Shown one piece after another: positions 33,493 to 44,449 of a DNA stretch of 64,000 bases. The notes under the pieces are model-generated. The model did not search any database. It saw nothing but the letters and a program-made list of their open reading frames with translations, and was not told where the DNA came from. A program made the position numbers and the translations under genes. The stretch's first letter is position 1, and each line of letters begins with the position of its first letter. This DNA is from Rhodosorus marinus (taxonomy: Eukaryota; Rhodophyta; Stylonematophyceae; Stylonematales; Stylonemataceae), in contig JAMWBK010000001.1 of NCBI GenBank assembly GCA_029953675.1, positions 409,001 to 473,000 of the forward strand, written 5' to 3'.

Positions 33493-33738
33493 ATGGTTTC
33501 TTGTACCCTTTGTTTCCACCAGTTTGCAAAGCCCGCCCCGTCCCCAAAGACGAGAATGGATTGGGAGTGTGAGAGCTTCGCTCGGTGTCGTGTGCTTGAA
33601 GGGAAAATCCTAGTTTTTCCTTCAGTCGCACGGACCAAAAAAAAAAGGAGAAAAAGTAATTGTTTGAATTGTTTAAGTTTTATCCACTCAGATTTAAGCA
33701 AACTGGATTTAGGTCCTGGCCACCGGTTCGTTCCTTAA
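33493..33738 (+). CDS. Possible small Cys-containing basic protein, 81 aa
   Basis: An ATG at 33493 opens 81 codons beginning MVSCTLCFHQFAKPAPSPKT, with a Cys-x-x-Cys pair near the start and a Lys/Arg-rich stretch (RTKKKRRKS) near residue 55. It lies just downstream of a plus-strand G/T-rich tract, the arrangement seen before genes elsewhere in the window. No family is recognised and the frame is short, so it may be chance. Confidence 0.25.
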   Translation: MVSCTLCFHQFAKPAPSPKTRMDWECESFARCRVLEGKILVFPSVARTKKKRRKSNCLNCLSFIHSDLSKLDLGPGHRFVP

Positions 33739-33899
33739 TAAACATCTTAGACTTCATTCTATCGAATAATTGTAGAATATGTAAATTAAAGTGACTATTT
33801 TAGTACATTAATGTATTGGATTTATTGTTTTAAGCGCGTATATTTTAATATGAGTATTCTGATCATATATTTTAGAACCTGCAAAAGAATTTTGGAAGG

Positions 33900-34409
33900 A
33901 TGTTCGCGTGGGTTATGTTGAGGTGCTTGGTGAGGATGACAGACGCTCAGGATTTCAGAACATGTCTCCGCTCTAGATTTTTTAATGGTGCACGCACCAA
34001 GCTCAGTTCTAAGGTGCTCAGCATATGCGCTGACAATACGACTGAGATAGATTCACAACATAACGCATTGAACCAAGTATTGGTGCTCCCAGCAATGACC
34101 GTGAATGCCAAGGTCAGCGCATACTCTTCCTCCGTCTCATTGCCTCAGCGCGGGATCTGTCTTTACGTGCTTGCTCATGGGAGGGACCTGCAGCTCCAAA
34201 TGCTAGCACAGTCGGGCTTTTGCGTATTGTTTTGTTTGAAAGTAGATGTCACCTTCGAGTTTTCAACCCTCACCAGCCCAAATGGATGGTTGACTGGTAG
34301 TTCTATGGAGGCAAAGGGATTGGGCCATAAGCTGACTATGGTATTGATTGAAGCAGTCCGAAGCGCAGTCACCACATCGACGTTTTCCTGTTCATACATC
34401 ACCCACTAG
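33900..34409 (+). CDS. Hypothetical protein, 169 aa
   Basis: A 510-nt frame runs from an ATG at 33900 without a stop, long for chance in DNA of this composition. It begins MFAWVMLRCLVRMTDAQDF, has several hydrophobic patches (LYVLAHG, GFCVLFCLKVDVTF) and ends CSYITH. No motif is recognised. A GTGAGG just after the tenth codon could be a splice donor, and the minus strand over 34175-34402 is also open, so both strand and structure are uncertain. Confidence 0.3.
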   Translation: MFAWVMLRCLVRMTDAQDFRTCLRSRFFNGARTKLSSKVLSICADNTTEIDSQHNALNQVLVLPAMTVNAKVSAYSSSVSLPQRGICLYVLAHGRDLQLQMLAQSGFCVLFCLKVDVTFEFSTLTSPNGWLTGSSMEAKGLGHKLTMVLIEAVRSAVTTSTFSCSYITH

Positions 34410-34781
34410 TCCATCAGTCTCTCCAACTTTCAGTCCCACGCCCGCCCGTAAAATCCATTTCACAGATCGCATGGTACAGCCACTTGAGGCAAACTCAGTG
34501 AGAAGAAAACAAATTTCATAGCCACGTGTGATTAAACGTACAAAACGGCTGGGTCTTAAAGCCAAGGAGTCGACGGAAGGCTACGGAAGTAGCTGAGCCT
34601 GATCAATGCCCGTTCCAACTTTGTCCCAGACCGAACTACATCGGTCGGGAACCAGATCAGGGGGGTTACAGGAAACAATAAGGATCAAAAAGGATAACTC
34701 AATCAATGCTCGGTCGAATTATTAGAGATTTTCAAATATAACTTTAATTCAATCATTATTACTGGAATCCGTTAACTCGGT

Positions 34782-34841
34782 GGTGAAAAAACCGCCAGGC
34801 TACTAACGTTCGGTGAAAAAACCGCCAGGCTACTAACGTTC
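34782..34841. repeat. Exact 30-bp tandem duplication upstream of V-ATPase subunit H
   Basis: 34782-34811 and 34812-34841 are identical 30-mers (starting GGTGAAAAAACCGCC). They lie about 135 nt before the V-ATPase H start codon. Confidence 0.95.
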
Positions 34842-34974
34842 AAGAAGATGAAAGAAGAGTGTTAGCACATTGGTGTGTCGGCAGCGAGGAAGCTTCTTTG
34901 GCTACGAGCAATGATCGGGAGGTGATTTTTGTTTCCTGATTAGTTTCTAAGTTTACTTGAGGGACGGAGATACG

Positions 34975-37067
34975 ATGGTTTCCGCTGGATCCCTGGCGCC
35001 ATGGACGGTGAGCCTCGAATTGATCACTCCTCGGCGGGATTTTTCGTTGGCTTTTTTGTCAACCGTTTCTGGGACGGCTGCGGTACTCGGCTTTTTTGGG
35101 GGGCAGCTTCGTAGGAGTTTTTGACTGACTGCTACCTTTCTCTATCTTTATGGGGCACGAGTGCAGGTGATCTCTCAGGGATCGCCAATGGATTACAACC
35201 AAGCTGATATTCTCGATTCATTTGAGTGGTCCATGCGACATGATGGGGACGTGTCTTCAAAGCTGGCTTCCGGAAAGGTTAAAGAGCTCACGGTATGGTG
35301 AATCACCACATTAGCGATGAGGTTTCTGCTGCCCCTACTCTCGCTAACGAATGCCTTGTGGCCTTCGGAATTTGGCTATGTCTAGAGAGCGCTTTTGCTG
35401 GCATTGAAGGAATTGGACAATATTGATAGTGTTAAGAGAGCCTGCGCTATGCTGCTGAAGATACTCACTTTCGAGAGATCCATGCCGGATGAAGTAGTGG
35501 CATGCTTATCAGAACCTGGATTTGAACCTCTCGTTCGTCACTTTGAGAAATCCTCAAATGTGCAAGTGTCGTGCTCCATCGCCAATGCTATGGGAATGAT
35601 GCTGTGCTCTCCAAAAGTTGCGGACTTGAACTCGGTGCTCGTGGAAGCACAAACGGAGAAGTTTCTGTCTTGGTTGTCCTCCGTTGTCGAATCGAAAGGA
35701 ACGCCGCCCACCGAGCTCGTTTCAGCCCTTGTAGCGCTCGGTAAGCAAAAGCAATCACGAACATTCTTTGAATGTAACTCACAGAGCATAAGCTGATGTT
35801 CTGCATTACCCTGTGCAGGAAACTACCTTCGCAGCAATGCGAACCGTGACGCTTTTGTGAAGAGCAAGAGTTCAATTCTACCGATCGCGAGGCTTTTGGA
35901 GAAGGACTACTACGCTCAGGTAATGCCGTCACTGGCCCTATGTGTCGGGACTGGAGGTACTAGTGCTCGAATGCTTAGTCTGCCTGGGCGTAAATATTTA
36001 CACCGTGCTTAGGTACAAGTTGAATACCACACAGTCTTCGTATTTTGGCTTTTATCCTTCGCGGGATCCAAAGAACAGAACGCAGCTGTGGAGGAGGCGA
36101 TGAACGCTGCAGAGGTTCCGAGAAGGATGACTAATGTATTGAGGGAGGTTACAGCGGAAAAGGTGAGAGCACAGAGCGACCCAAGGCATGTGATTGTTAT
36201 CATCGCACTCTTGCTTACTTCCTTTCATGCTCCTTTTGATAAGGTTGTCCGCGTAACTCTCGCAGTATTGAGAAATTTGGCCAAGGATCAATTTGGTGAT
36301 GTGCTTCGTAGAGAAATGATTGGAGCAGGTCTTGTGGGAGCCCTCGAGCAGCTGTGCCTCCGTAGATGGAACGACCAGGACATCCGAGATGACCTCTCAG
36401 AGCTGGTAGAGCTATTGCAGACTGAGCTGCAAGTGATGAGTACATTCGACGTGTATCGGGGAGAGGTAGGAACGCTTGTTTTGAACTGAATCGGTTGCGG
36501 GAAGCTCCTACTTCCTTCTGTTCTCATATTGCCCGGTCCGTTTGCTCTCCCAGGTCCTTAGCGGAGCGCTTTCCTGGACACCAGCTCACAAAGATGAGGT
36601 CTTTTGGAGGGAAAACAATGAAAAACTTGAGCGAAATAACCTTGAGGTGCTACGATGCCTTGCCCGATCACTTCACGAAAGCCAGGATCCTGTCGTTCTT
36701 TCTGTAGCATGCCATGACTTGGGCATGTTTATTAAGCATCATGAGAGGGGACGCCAGTAAGTTTTACGTTAATTCCAGCTCTTCGCTTGCTTTGACCGTG
36801 TTGTTGACCTTGAGAATCTTCTCCACGTGCCAGTATAACGCAAACGCTTGGAGTTAAGCCTCGTCTCATGGAGTTGATGACTGCTGAAGATGCGGTAAGA
36901 AAGTGCTGAACCTGCCCGGAAAAAAACAGGGGCGGTTGTTCCTAGAAACAGTTCTGATCTGTTATCACTTGAGGTGTCGTTTTTAGGAAGTGAGGCGACA
37001 AGCCCTGACCTGTGTTCAAATTCTGATGATATCTCATCACGACCTAATGGTTAGTGGACAGAAGTAG
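34975..37067 (+). CDS. VMA13: V-type H+-ATPase subunit H (Vma13)
   Basis: Nine exons (34975-35007, 35167-35292, 35386-35740, 35819-35919, 36013-36162, 36244-36465, 36554-36756, 36834-36894, 36987-37067) give 443 residues, normal for subunit H. The armadillo-like helical body contains NYLRSNANRDAFVKS, VEYHTVFVFWLLSFA and VRVTLAVLRNLAKDQFGDVL. The highly conserved C-terminal part reads LSGALSWTPAHKDEVFWREN, VVLSVACHDLGMFIKHHERG and EDAEVRRQALTCVQILMI. Subunit H sits at the V1-Vo interface and is needed for ATP-driven proton pumping and for silencing the free V1 sector. The ATG is preceded by G/T-rich sequence and a 30-bp duplication. A diverged copy of part of the last exon lies about 100 nt downstream. 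Confidence 0.95.
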
Positions 37068-39173
37068 TAGGCGGAACATTGAATTTGGCATTGGAGCTCC
37101 TGCACGTCGCGTAAAGACACAAACGAGGCCCAGATTTAAGTTCAAATCCTGATGCTATCTCATCGCAACAAATCACAACAAAACGGCTGGCGGACAGAGG
37201 GTTTTGCGTCACAGTTAGGGCTAAATCGAAGCCCAGAACCCTTTCACTTGAGGAGCACGTTGAGAACGTGACAAAAGGTCTCGCGTGCACAGAGCCGAAG
37301 CTCTGCCCTGAGTTGCTTACTACTAAAGCAGAGTTTAATTTGAGATATGAACCAGTCTGAACCCGTACACCAGAGAATCATCCAAGATGTCGCTTGCCCA
37401 TAGCAGGGTTTTTCATTTACCCCTAGCCGGGTTGCAACACAGAGAAACTGACCAGCCTGCTGGCTCGACTATAAACCTAGTGCTCACAGTGGTAGGCATA
37501 CACTTGGTCCTGCAGATTGCGCTTAGGTCAGCGAGACCATTTTGAACCTGAGCTTGGACTTCCAAACAAGGTAGTACCAACCGTACCACGCAGCACGCAC
37601 AAAATAGTACGTATGATCATCGCAGTACCAGAAATAGTACACAGAAGTTTTACTACGCGTCGCGTTCCTTATTGCTGTACTAACATGCCCTGTTAGAGGT
37701 TGAATTATTATTAATTTACCATCGATTTTGGAAATCGAACAATCCAATTTCTTCCATATCCTTCCATGCGAAAAACCAATCTCATATTATGGGAAGCCTT
37801 CCCACGCCCCAACCCCACCCCCCACCCGCACCCCGCTTTGCCCATAGCCCAGTTGCCCTCGGACGTGGGATGTGAGTCAAGTGCAAAAAACCAAACAACC
37901 CCTCACGCGATTGAAGAAATGTTCCTGGGCATACATGCCATGCCAGTTGTGGGGTAAGCAGAGCATGTCTCCACCGTTTCTTTCGTATTGTAGTAAAAAC
38001 CAAACCTATACTAGAAGCTAATCCAAAACTCGTTCGTCTACCTGAGAATTTTCGGATAGAGACCCCTTTCTCACGATAAATAGTGCTCAGGCATGCAAAA
38101 AGAACGGTGCAAGGGGGGTGGAATTCAGTTCCAGACCGTGTGCAAAGCTTAGCCGTACGGAAAAATGATATCTTTACGGTAAAACCAGTTGAGAATACTC
38201 GAAAATATAACTTATTTACTGTTTTTGTTGTTCGTGCGTCACGGTCTGCATATAGAAATTTCCAATAGGTTTTTTTAATTGCTGTTTGGTCCATTTCGGT
38301 TTAGTAAGTTTTTTTTTGTTTCTTGACAGGAGTGAGCCAAGCCAAACCGAAAAAGAGGTATAAAGGTGAGGGGGTTGAATGACAGTCCCATCCAGCAGCA
38401 ACTGAAAAGATGCAACCCAGGAGGGGAGTAGAATCTGATACATTTTTCTTATAAATAATTAATTTTTTTCCACGGATAATCTTAACTACTAGAAACCCCA
38501 AGACGATCATGCAGTTGCAAGGATATTTCTAAGGGAAGAAGTCTACTAAATTTTCAACCCTTTTGAAACTTCTAATTTTCAAGAAAAAGGAGAGTTCCAT
38601 GAAGATATCCGGGGTTGTTGCGCTTGGCATAGTTTGACATCCACGTTAAGACTTTAAGGGGTATTTGGAGAGGCAGGGGGAGGATTGATTGATGGATTTT
38701 GATTTGTTTATACAGTAAAACGGCTTGACCTGAATGAAATTCTCGTTGGAGGGTTTTTTTGGTGGCAGGGAGAACACAGAATTGATTTTTTTTTGGGGGG
38801 GGTTTCGGTAGGGGTGGGTGGGGGTGGGTTGTCCAGATATGGCTTGAGGGGGGTAAAAATAATTTTCTACCTCTTTTTTGGCCTGCGAAGCCGTTCATGG
38901 TGTTTTGGTTTCGACGTGACTGTAAAGTGGATGGGATGCTGTCGGCCTTCAGCAAAGTGCCTTTTTGAAAAGGTAGGTGAGGGAAGCATTGGATGGGTGG
39001 GCTGTGGGAAGGGTGGTGGATTTCTGTGGGTTGGAGGAGGTGTTCCTTATGGTGAGGGAGGTGTGAAACTGAACGAGGAAGGAGAGAGTTTTTTTAATTT
39101 TTTTTTTAGCTAAAGGGAAGGGTCTTCTTGTGTGTTGATAGCAAGTGAAAGGTTGGGGGGTTCGAAAGTAAAG
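37068..39173. other. Intergenic region between V-ATPase H and ubiquilin
   Basis: 2.1 kb. 37140-37200 is a diverged copy of part of V-ATPase H exon 9. A minus-strand frame at 38294-37782 (170 codons) ends in a low-complexity Gly/Trp stretch coming from a C-rich run, and I do not support it. 38640-39170 is G/T-rich on plus with G runs and leads directly to the ubiquilin ATG. I see no other gene. Confidence 0.45.
37140..37200 (+). pseudogene. Diverged partial duplicate of V-ATPase H last exon
   Basis: 37140-37170 matches 37016-37046 of exon 9 at roughly five of six positions, and 37188-37200 resembles the end of that exon (TAGTGGACAGAAG). It has no open frame continuing the protein. It looks like a short local duplication that decayed. 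Confidence 0.5.
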
Positions 39174-40980
39174 ATGAAGATCAACATAAAGTCATCGACT
39201 GGGGACAAATTTACAGTCGATGTGGAGAGTAAGTCGGAGACTATTTCGGAGTTCAAGGGGCGTCTGGCGGAGCTGAGCTCTATTCCGAAAGATGCCCAGA
39301 GGCTTATCTTCCGTGGTCATGTTCTTAAGGACAATCAGACCATTCAAGAGCTTATTGATAATCATAAGATGGAGGATGGGCATACGATGCATCTTGTGAG
39401 GGGAACTGTGCCCTCGGGCAATGCTGCTTCGACTGGTGCAGCGGCAGCAAGTCCCGCGGCTCCGGGCACAACCCCTAACCCTGCTGGTGCTGCCCAACCT
39501 GGCATGGGGGGTATGGCTGATTTTTCCAACGGCAATATGTTCAGCCCAGAGAACATGATGATGCCGAATGGTATGACGCCGGAATCGTTGGGGCAATTGA
39601 TGGACTCTCCATTGATGAGGACTTTGACGGACAATCCGGAGCTCGTGCGCCAGATGATCCTTTCCAACCCACAATTGCAGCAGTTCAGGGAACAGAATCC
39701 GGAAATTGCTCAACTTTTTAATAATCCTGAGACTTTTGTAAGTACAGCGCTATGATTCAATCCCAGCCATTCACCCGGTCAAAGAATTCGAACGCTAGGG
39801 ATGACCTGGGTCTAATTTTGCGGTCTTGTGGTCCTGTCGATAGAGACAAGCCTTGGAAACGATGCGCAATCCGTCAATGATGAGCGAAGTTTTGCGTCAA
39901 ACAGATCGACAGATGGCTAATATCGAGATGACCCCGGGAGGATTTGACGCGCTACGAAACCTCTACCAGTATGTGCAGACTCCTCTTATGGACGCTGTGA
40001 GAAATCCGGAATCGACGAACAACTCGAATGCAACGAACACACAAAATGCGGGAGAGGAGAACCCATTCTCTAGTCTGTTCAATGGCCCCTCTGCGCAGCC
40101 TATGCCGAATCCCTGGGATCGATCGGCTACAGCAAACACCACAGCACTAACTGGAAACACAAACACGGCTGGTGCGGGGGTTGGTGCTACCCCTGGTGCA
40201 AACCCGCAAGCGAATCCGTTTGCGAGCATGATGGGCAGTATGGGCGGCATGGGCACGCCCGGCCAAATGCCAAGTGCAGAGGAGCTTGCAAGACTACAGT
40301 CAAATCCTGCCTTTCAGGAAACGATGCAACAATTGATGTCGAACCCCCAAATGTTTGAACAAATGACTCAGGTCTTCCAAAACGCAATGCGTCAGAACCC
40401 ACAGATGGCTGACATGATGCGCGACCCCGAGTTTGTGCGACGAATGAGTGACCCGAACGTAAGCCGTTGCCCTCTGGAGCGCTGTCGGAATAGGGACCCT
40501 GCAATATAGCTTGGACGTTGCTTTGTCTAACTAGAGGATACTTTTTTTCACTTCCCTGTAGTTGATGAGAGAAGTCTCTAATATGATGAGAACCATGCAA
40601 GGAGGTCAGAATCCAACAACGGACTCAACAGACGCACAACCTGGAACTGAAACAACCGGGAGCACCCCTTCGGGACAGCCGGACATGGCCGCTATGGCAC
40701 GAATGCTGCAAGGAATGCAGATGAATCGGCCAGCGCAACCCCAGATAACGCCAGAACAGGCTGAAGAAAGGTAGGCTGCTTGGATGCATGTTTGGGGTAT
40801 GTTTGGAAACGGTACTGAAGTCCGTTTTGAAATATATCTGCTGTCTTTAGATTTAGCTCGCAATTGACGCAGCTGCAGGATATGGGCTTCTTCGATAGAC
40901 AGCTTTGCGTGCAAGCACTAATTGATACGGGAGGGAATGTATCTGCAGCGGTTGAACGACTCCTTAACATGCTGGGATGA
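39174..40980 (+). CDS. Ubiquilin / DSK2-type ubiquitin receptor
   Basis: Four exons (39174-39737, 39844-40458, 40562-40770, 40851-40980) give 505 residues. An N-terminal ubiquitin-like domain (MKINIKSSTGDKFTVDVE ... LIFRGHVLKDNQTIQELI ... HTMHLVRG) is followed by an Ala/Pro linker. STI1-type repeats come next (SPLMRTLTDNPELVRQMILS, SNPQLQQFREQNPEIAQL, NPAFQETMQQLMSNPQMFEQ, NPQMADMMRDPEFVRRMSDP), then a C-terminal UBA domain (SSQLTQLQDMGFFDRQ ... ALIDTGGNVSAAVERLLNM). Ubiquilins carry ubiquitinated clients to the proteasome and shield hydrophobic segments in the cytosol. The ATG at 39174 is chosen because it begins the UBL fold; earlier in-frame starts are not ATG. It is preceded by about 500 nt of sense-strand G/T-rich DNA. 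Confidence 0.95.
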
Positions 40981-41173
40981 ACATGAGCATGTGCAGGCTA
41001 CGAATTTGTGATTATTCTCTGAAGGGTTGATATGGACTACGATTCTGCAGGTTCTGTTCTAACTGTACATCTCAACCGAAGGATTGTGTCCGTACTATAT
41101 TCTCAACCTTGAGTGGGAACCCGAGAATTTTAACTCGTCTTCAGCAAAAACATGAACCGAGCGTAGCCGTTGA

Positions 41174-41478
41174 CTAATTTCCCGCGTGAGACGTTACGTA
41201 GAGCGTTGTTCTGCTTTTTCCTCTTGTTGGCGGGGGGTAGCCAGAGGGGTTCTTGAGTTTCTCCCCCTTGGTGAACGTCACGAGCCAATAATAGAACCTC
41301 TGGTTTTGATTGAGTTAGCTAAAGAGTATTGCATTCATGTGATCAAAGCTTGTAACCTGCAAGGACAACCATTTCGGAACCACAGAACACCCGCTCGCGG
41401 CTTGAGCTTTGAACTGAGATTCTGGATACCGACGATGCCAAGATGCCGAAAAATGCAAACTGTGATCATCAAGTCCAT
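41174..41478 (-). CDS. Small two-exon protein, about 81 aa, unknown
   Basis: Exon 41478-41357 and exon 41297-41174 join in phase with GT-AG ends. Exon 2 reads like real protein: RFYYWLVTFTKGEKLKNPSG followed by YPPPTRGKSRTTLYV. The upstream DNA (41510-41850) is C/A-rich on plus, the sense-strand G/T bias expected upstream of a minus-strand gene. A faint resemblance to mitochondrial bS16 (GCPC-R-FYYWLV) is not enough to name it. Another frame of exon 1 is also open, so the N-terminus is uncertain. Confidence 0.35.
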
Positions 41479-42596
41479 GTCGATGAACTCTACAGTACAT
41501 CAACATCTGTAAGCGCGAGAACAAAAAAAAAACTCAATCCGCGGCTTCCATCGCAATATCCCGTCCCCACTAAACACACCCCCGCCGCCCCTCATTTTCA
41601 GTGCAGCAAAGCATCTACCCCTTGGATCGCCCAGCACCCAGCTCTATCGAAACGACACCACACCACCATCCACAAAAATATCAGATACCAAACCCCCCAC
41701 CCCAGTGATCCGCTGAGATTTCACCCCCTTCAAAAGCAAAGGAAAAAAAACAGATTGCTCTCCATATCCTACGCTACCAACCCCTATTTTAAGTATACTC
41801 AAACTAACTCAAAACCCTCCCAAGAAATCTAAAATACTAATTTCAGCACATAGCGAAATCTATTCCAGGGGCGGGGCGGGGCGGGGGGGGGGGTTGGCAT
41901 TTTCATTAGCAGTATGGTTTTTGTCCCAAAGAGGTCTGCTCGATCAGTACGAAGAACAATCAAGAATATATAAATTATAACACATAAACATTCTATTATA
42001 GGCTTTCAGCAACGGATACAAAATTATAATGACGTGTTTACTCATATTAATACCATTGTTCTCAGATAGCGTTTCTGTTGAAGGCTCTCATACAAACTGA
42101 AAAATGTTTTTTGGGTAAAAAATGTAGGTCTTGTTTGCTCAAGTCTAACGATCTCCGATCCCGGAAGTTTCGTTGAAATTTATTCGAAATTATGAGATCG
42201 GGTAGAGTGACCTTCTCGCTTTGGGCGAATTGGAGAATGAGGCAATGCATTTTGTGTGGGGAATCCCTCTTGGACGAAAGTGGCGTTTTTAATATGGTTT
42301 TCGAAGGTTTTTGTTGGTTCTTGGTGTTGATGGGTTTCCTGTTAGTCTGGTTTTTCCGATGGTTTTATTGAGGAAGGTAAATATTTGTCTTGGTGGCTGG
42401 AGGGTCTGAGTCAGGAAGGATTCTTTGGTGGGGAGCGGAGGCTTTGAGGTTGAGGAAGGGAGACAGAAGTTTACTGCTGATACAGAGGATCCCAGGTCCC
42501 GTCTTTTGGGTTTTTGAGTCTCCAGGTTTCCTGAATTTTTTTTGGCGTGTAGGGAGGTTTTTTTGATTTTGCTTTGAGAGTATTGAAGGGGGTGAT
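41479..42596. other. Intergenic region upstream of PHR2-type gene
   Basis: 41510-41850 is C/A-rich on plus. A mixed GC run lies near 41870-41900, and 41930-42100 is AT-rich. 42240-42590 is strongly G/T-rich on plus, up to the ATG of the photolyase-like gene. No gene is supported. Confidence 0.5.
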
Positions 42597-43864
42597 ATGG
42601 CTTTTGTCTCTGGAGCATTCTCGAAGGGTCTTGAGCTCAAGGGAGCTCGGACCTGTGTGGTGGCTGGATCAGCGAGGTAATGCTGGGGCTGGTTTGCTTT
42701 CGTTTCTGGACCTGTTGCGTTCTGGATTGGCCTATCCTTTTCTTATGTTACTGACCGCGTCTCTTGTTCCTGTGCTACTCTGTTTCCCTGTCATTGATGC
42801 ATTTATCTGCTGCCACAGGATGAGTGTCGCCACAGTATCATTGGCACCCAACACAGCGACCATCCCAGTACCTTCGCCAGAGTTTGAGAGGGTAGGCGAT
42901 CGGTACGATGCTATTGATCGTGAAGTCATTTCTAAAGCGCGTTGTTGCTTCGTGGATTCAGGTATCCCTGGGTAGATTCGGGGCGCCAAACGCGGCGGGG
43001 GGAAAGCCGAAGCGAGTGCTGATGTGGTTCCATACTGATCTCAGACTGGACGACAATGAAGCTCTTACGAAGGCGATCGACGGCTCTCGTGGTCCGCAGG
43101 GGGCCTTCCTTCCAGTCTTCGTTCTTGAGAAGAACACTAGTAAGACAGCTCTCCAAGGTGCAGCTGAGCTGCGATCCAGAATGCAGAAGCTGGGTTCCGA
43201 GCTTTTGGTTGTTCGCGGGATTGCTTCAGAAGTGCTGCCCGCTCTCTGTCGCAAGTATCGCATGGACGCAGTCTACTACAACAGATCTGTAACAGCAACA
43301 TCCGTGTCGAGCGAGAAGACTCTGCAGAAGGCTCTTATGAAATCGAGCGTCTCGCTTGAAGGGTTCTGGTCCAACGCGCTTTTCAACCCCGAGAGGCAGC
43401 AGAAGCACTCGATCGGTGAATATTCGTCCATCGTGGCCAAGAAGGCCACCTCAGAAGGTGTCTTCAGGGCACCTAGCAAGATGCCTGCCCTCCCAAGGGA
43501 TGTTGAGCTCACCAACGAACTCGAGGCTTCTTTTGGTCGCGGCGCACACGCTGCGCAGAAGGTAAAGACCCCGCAAGTGTGACTTGTCTACATGCGTAAG
43601 CGTCGTACGGTCGAAATACTGAGGCTGAGGTTTTGATTCTAGGCTTTGGAGAAGCTTGGCAAAGGGCCCTGCAAGCAGCAAAAGATGGTTGTGGAACTAC
43701 GGGAGCACATTGCCTGCGGGACCATCTCGCCGAGGGCTCTCCTTGAGCAGGCGCGAAAGCAGAATGGCAACACTCGCGGACGACTCGCTCAGGAAATGGT
43801 GTGGAGAACTTATATGTGCAGTGTTGTCAATCACACATCCAGTCCTGTAAAGCAAGCCGTTTAG
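42597..43864 (+). CDS. PHR2-type photolyase/cryptochrome-like protein, truncated form
   Basis: Four exons (42597-42676, 42819-42891, 42962-43561, 43643-43864) give 324 residues. A leader beginning MAFVSGAFSKG looks like a plastid transit peptide. The photolyase alpha/beta domain follows: KRVLMWFHTDLRLDDNEALT, then FLPVFVLE, and a segment with VVRGIASEVLPALCRKYRMD. The C-terminus has CGTISPRALLEQARKQ and RLAQEMVWRTYMC, matching the GSISPR and ELLWR motifs at which plant PHR2-like proteins end. The helical FAD-binding domain of full photolyases is almost wholly absent, and the TGA/TAG context shows a real end. By analogy with plant PHR2 it probably lacks classical DNA repair, and its role is unknown. 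Confidence 0.82.
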
Positions 43865-43960
43865 GCTTGAATCAATCGGAAGTCTCCAGCCTCTCGGCCT
43901 ACGCGAGGAAGGTTGATGGGCCAGAGGTTGCTGCTTCCGGGAGGGTCCTTGAAGGGGGCT

Positions 43961-43990
43961 AGTATTCATTAGTACAGTATTCATTAGTAC
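43961..43990. repeat. 15-bp tandem direct repeat
   Basis: AGTATTCATTAGTAC occurs twice head to tail (43961-43975 and 43976-43990), immediately before a possible ATG at 43996. Confidence 0.95.
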
Positions 43991-43995
43991 GCAGA

Positions 43996-44332
43996 ATGCT
44001 TTGCTCTATGTCGTTTACAAGCCGCGTTCGCAAGTCGAGGATTGCTGGGAATGGCCAAAACGACATTGCAGAGAAAAAAAAACCCTCAGTGGGGCGCCCA
44101 ACGCTCATTATGAATTCGCCGGAAAACTGCCTCAAACAAGTCAGATCAGCTGGTATCAGAGAAGGGTGCGTCTAGGCGGCAACCGCCTCACGTACGGGAG
44201 GGAATGCCAAAGGAACCACCCAGCAATCGTGCAGTTTCTTATAAACACGGCCGTGGGAACTATCTACATTTGGAGCAAGTCCTACCGCGAACACAGATCT
44301 ATGTCCACATCAAGATCTTGTCGAAAGAATGA
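43996..44332 (+). CDS. Possible small two-exon basic protein, about 84 aa
   Basis: An ATG at 43996 opens MLCSMSFTSRVRKSRIAG, then KKKPSVGRPTLIMNSPENC. A donor at 44153 (GTATCA) joins in phase to an acceptor at 44234, giving YKHGRGNYLHLEQVLPRTQI and a stop at 44330-44332. Downstream of that TGA the same frame stays open to 44490 with acidic, protein-like sequence (DDYQDIKTMDLDFFEDTSVS). A different second intron would include it, so two products or a wrong model are possible. No family is recognised. It fills the gap between two convergent genes. Confidence 0.35.
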
Positions 44333-44449
44333 CTACGGAAAGATGATGATTACCAGGACATCAAGACCATGGACTTGGACTTCTTCGAGGATACATCCGT
44401 TTCAGACGGTTGTGCCTTCACCACCTTCTCAAAGCGATGTAGAAGCATT

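Noticed and set aside
33440-33500. TAGTGGTAGAGAG, like the D-arm (A box) of a tRNA gene
   Set aside because: No matching B box (GGTTCRANTCC) follows at the right distance and no cloverleaf can be drawn.
37782-38294. 170-codon open frame on the minus strand
   Set aside because: It ends in a low-complexity Gly/Trp stretch translated from a C-rich run, has no recognisable motif and lacks the usual sequence context upstream. Openness is probably compositional.
44151-44161. TGGTATCAGAG, identical to the initiator-Met-tRNA primer-binding site of many LTR retrotransposons
   Set aside because: No LTRs, gag/pol frames or target duplications nearby. The GT within it serves as an in-phase splice donor for the small gene proposed at 43996-44332.
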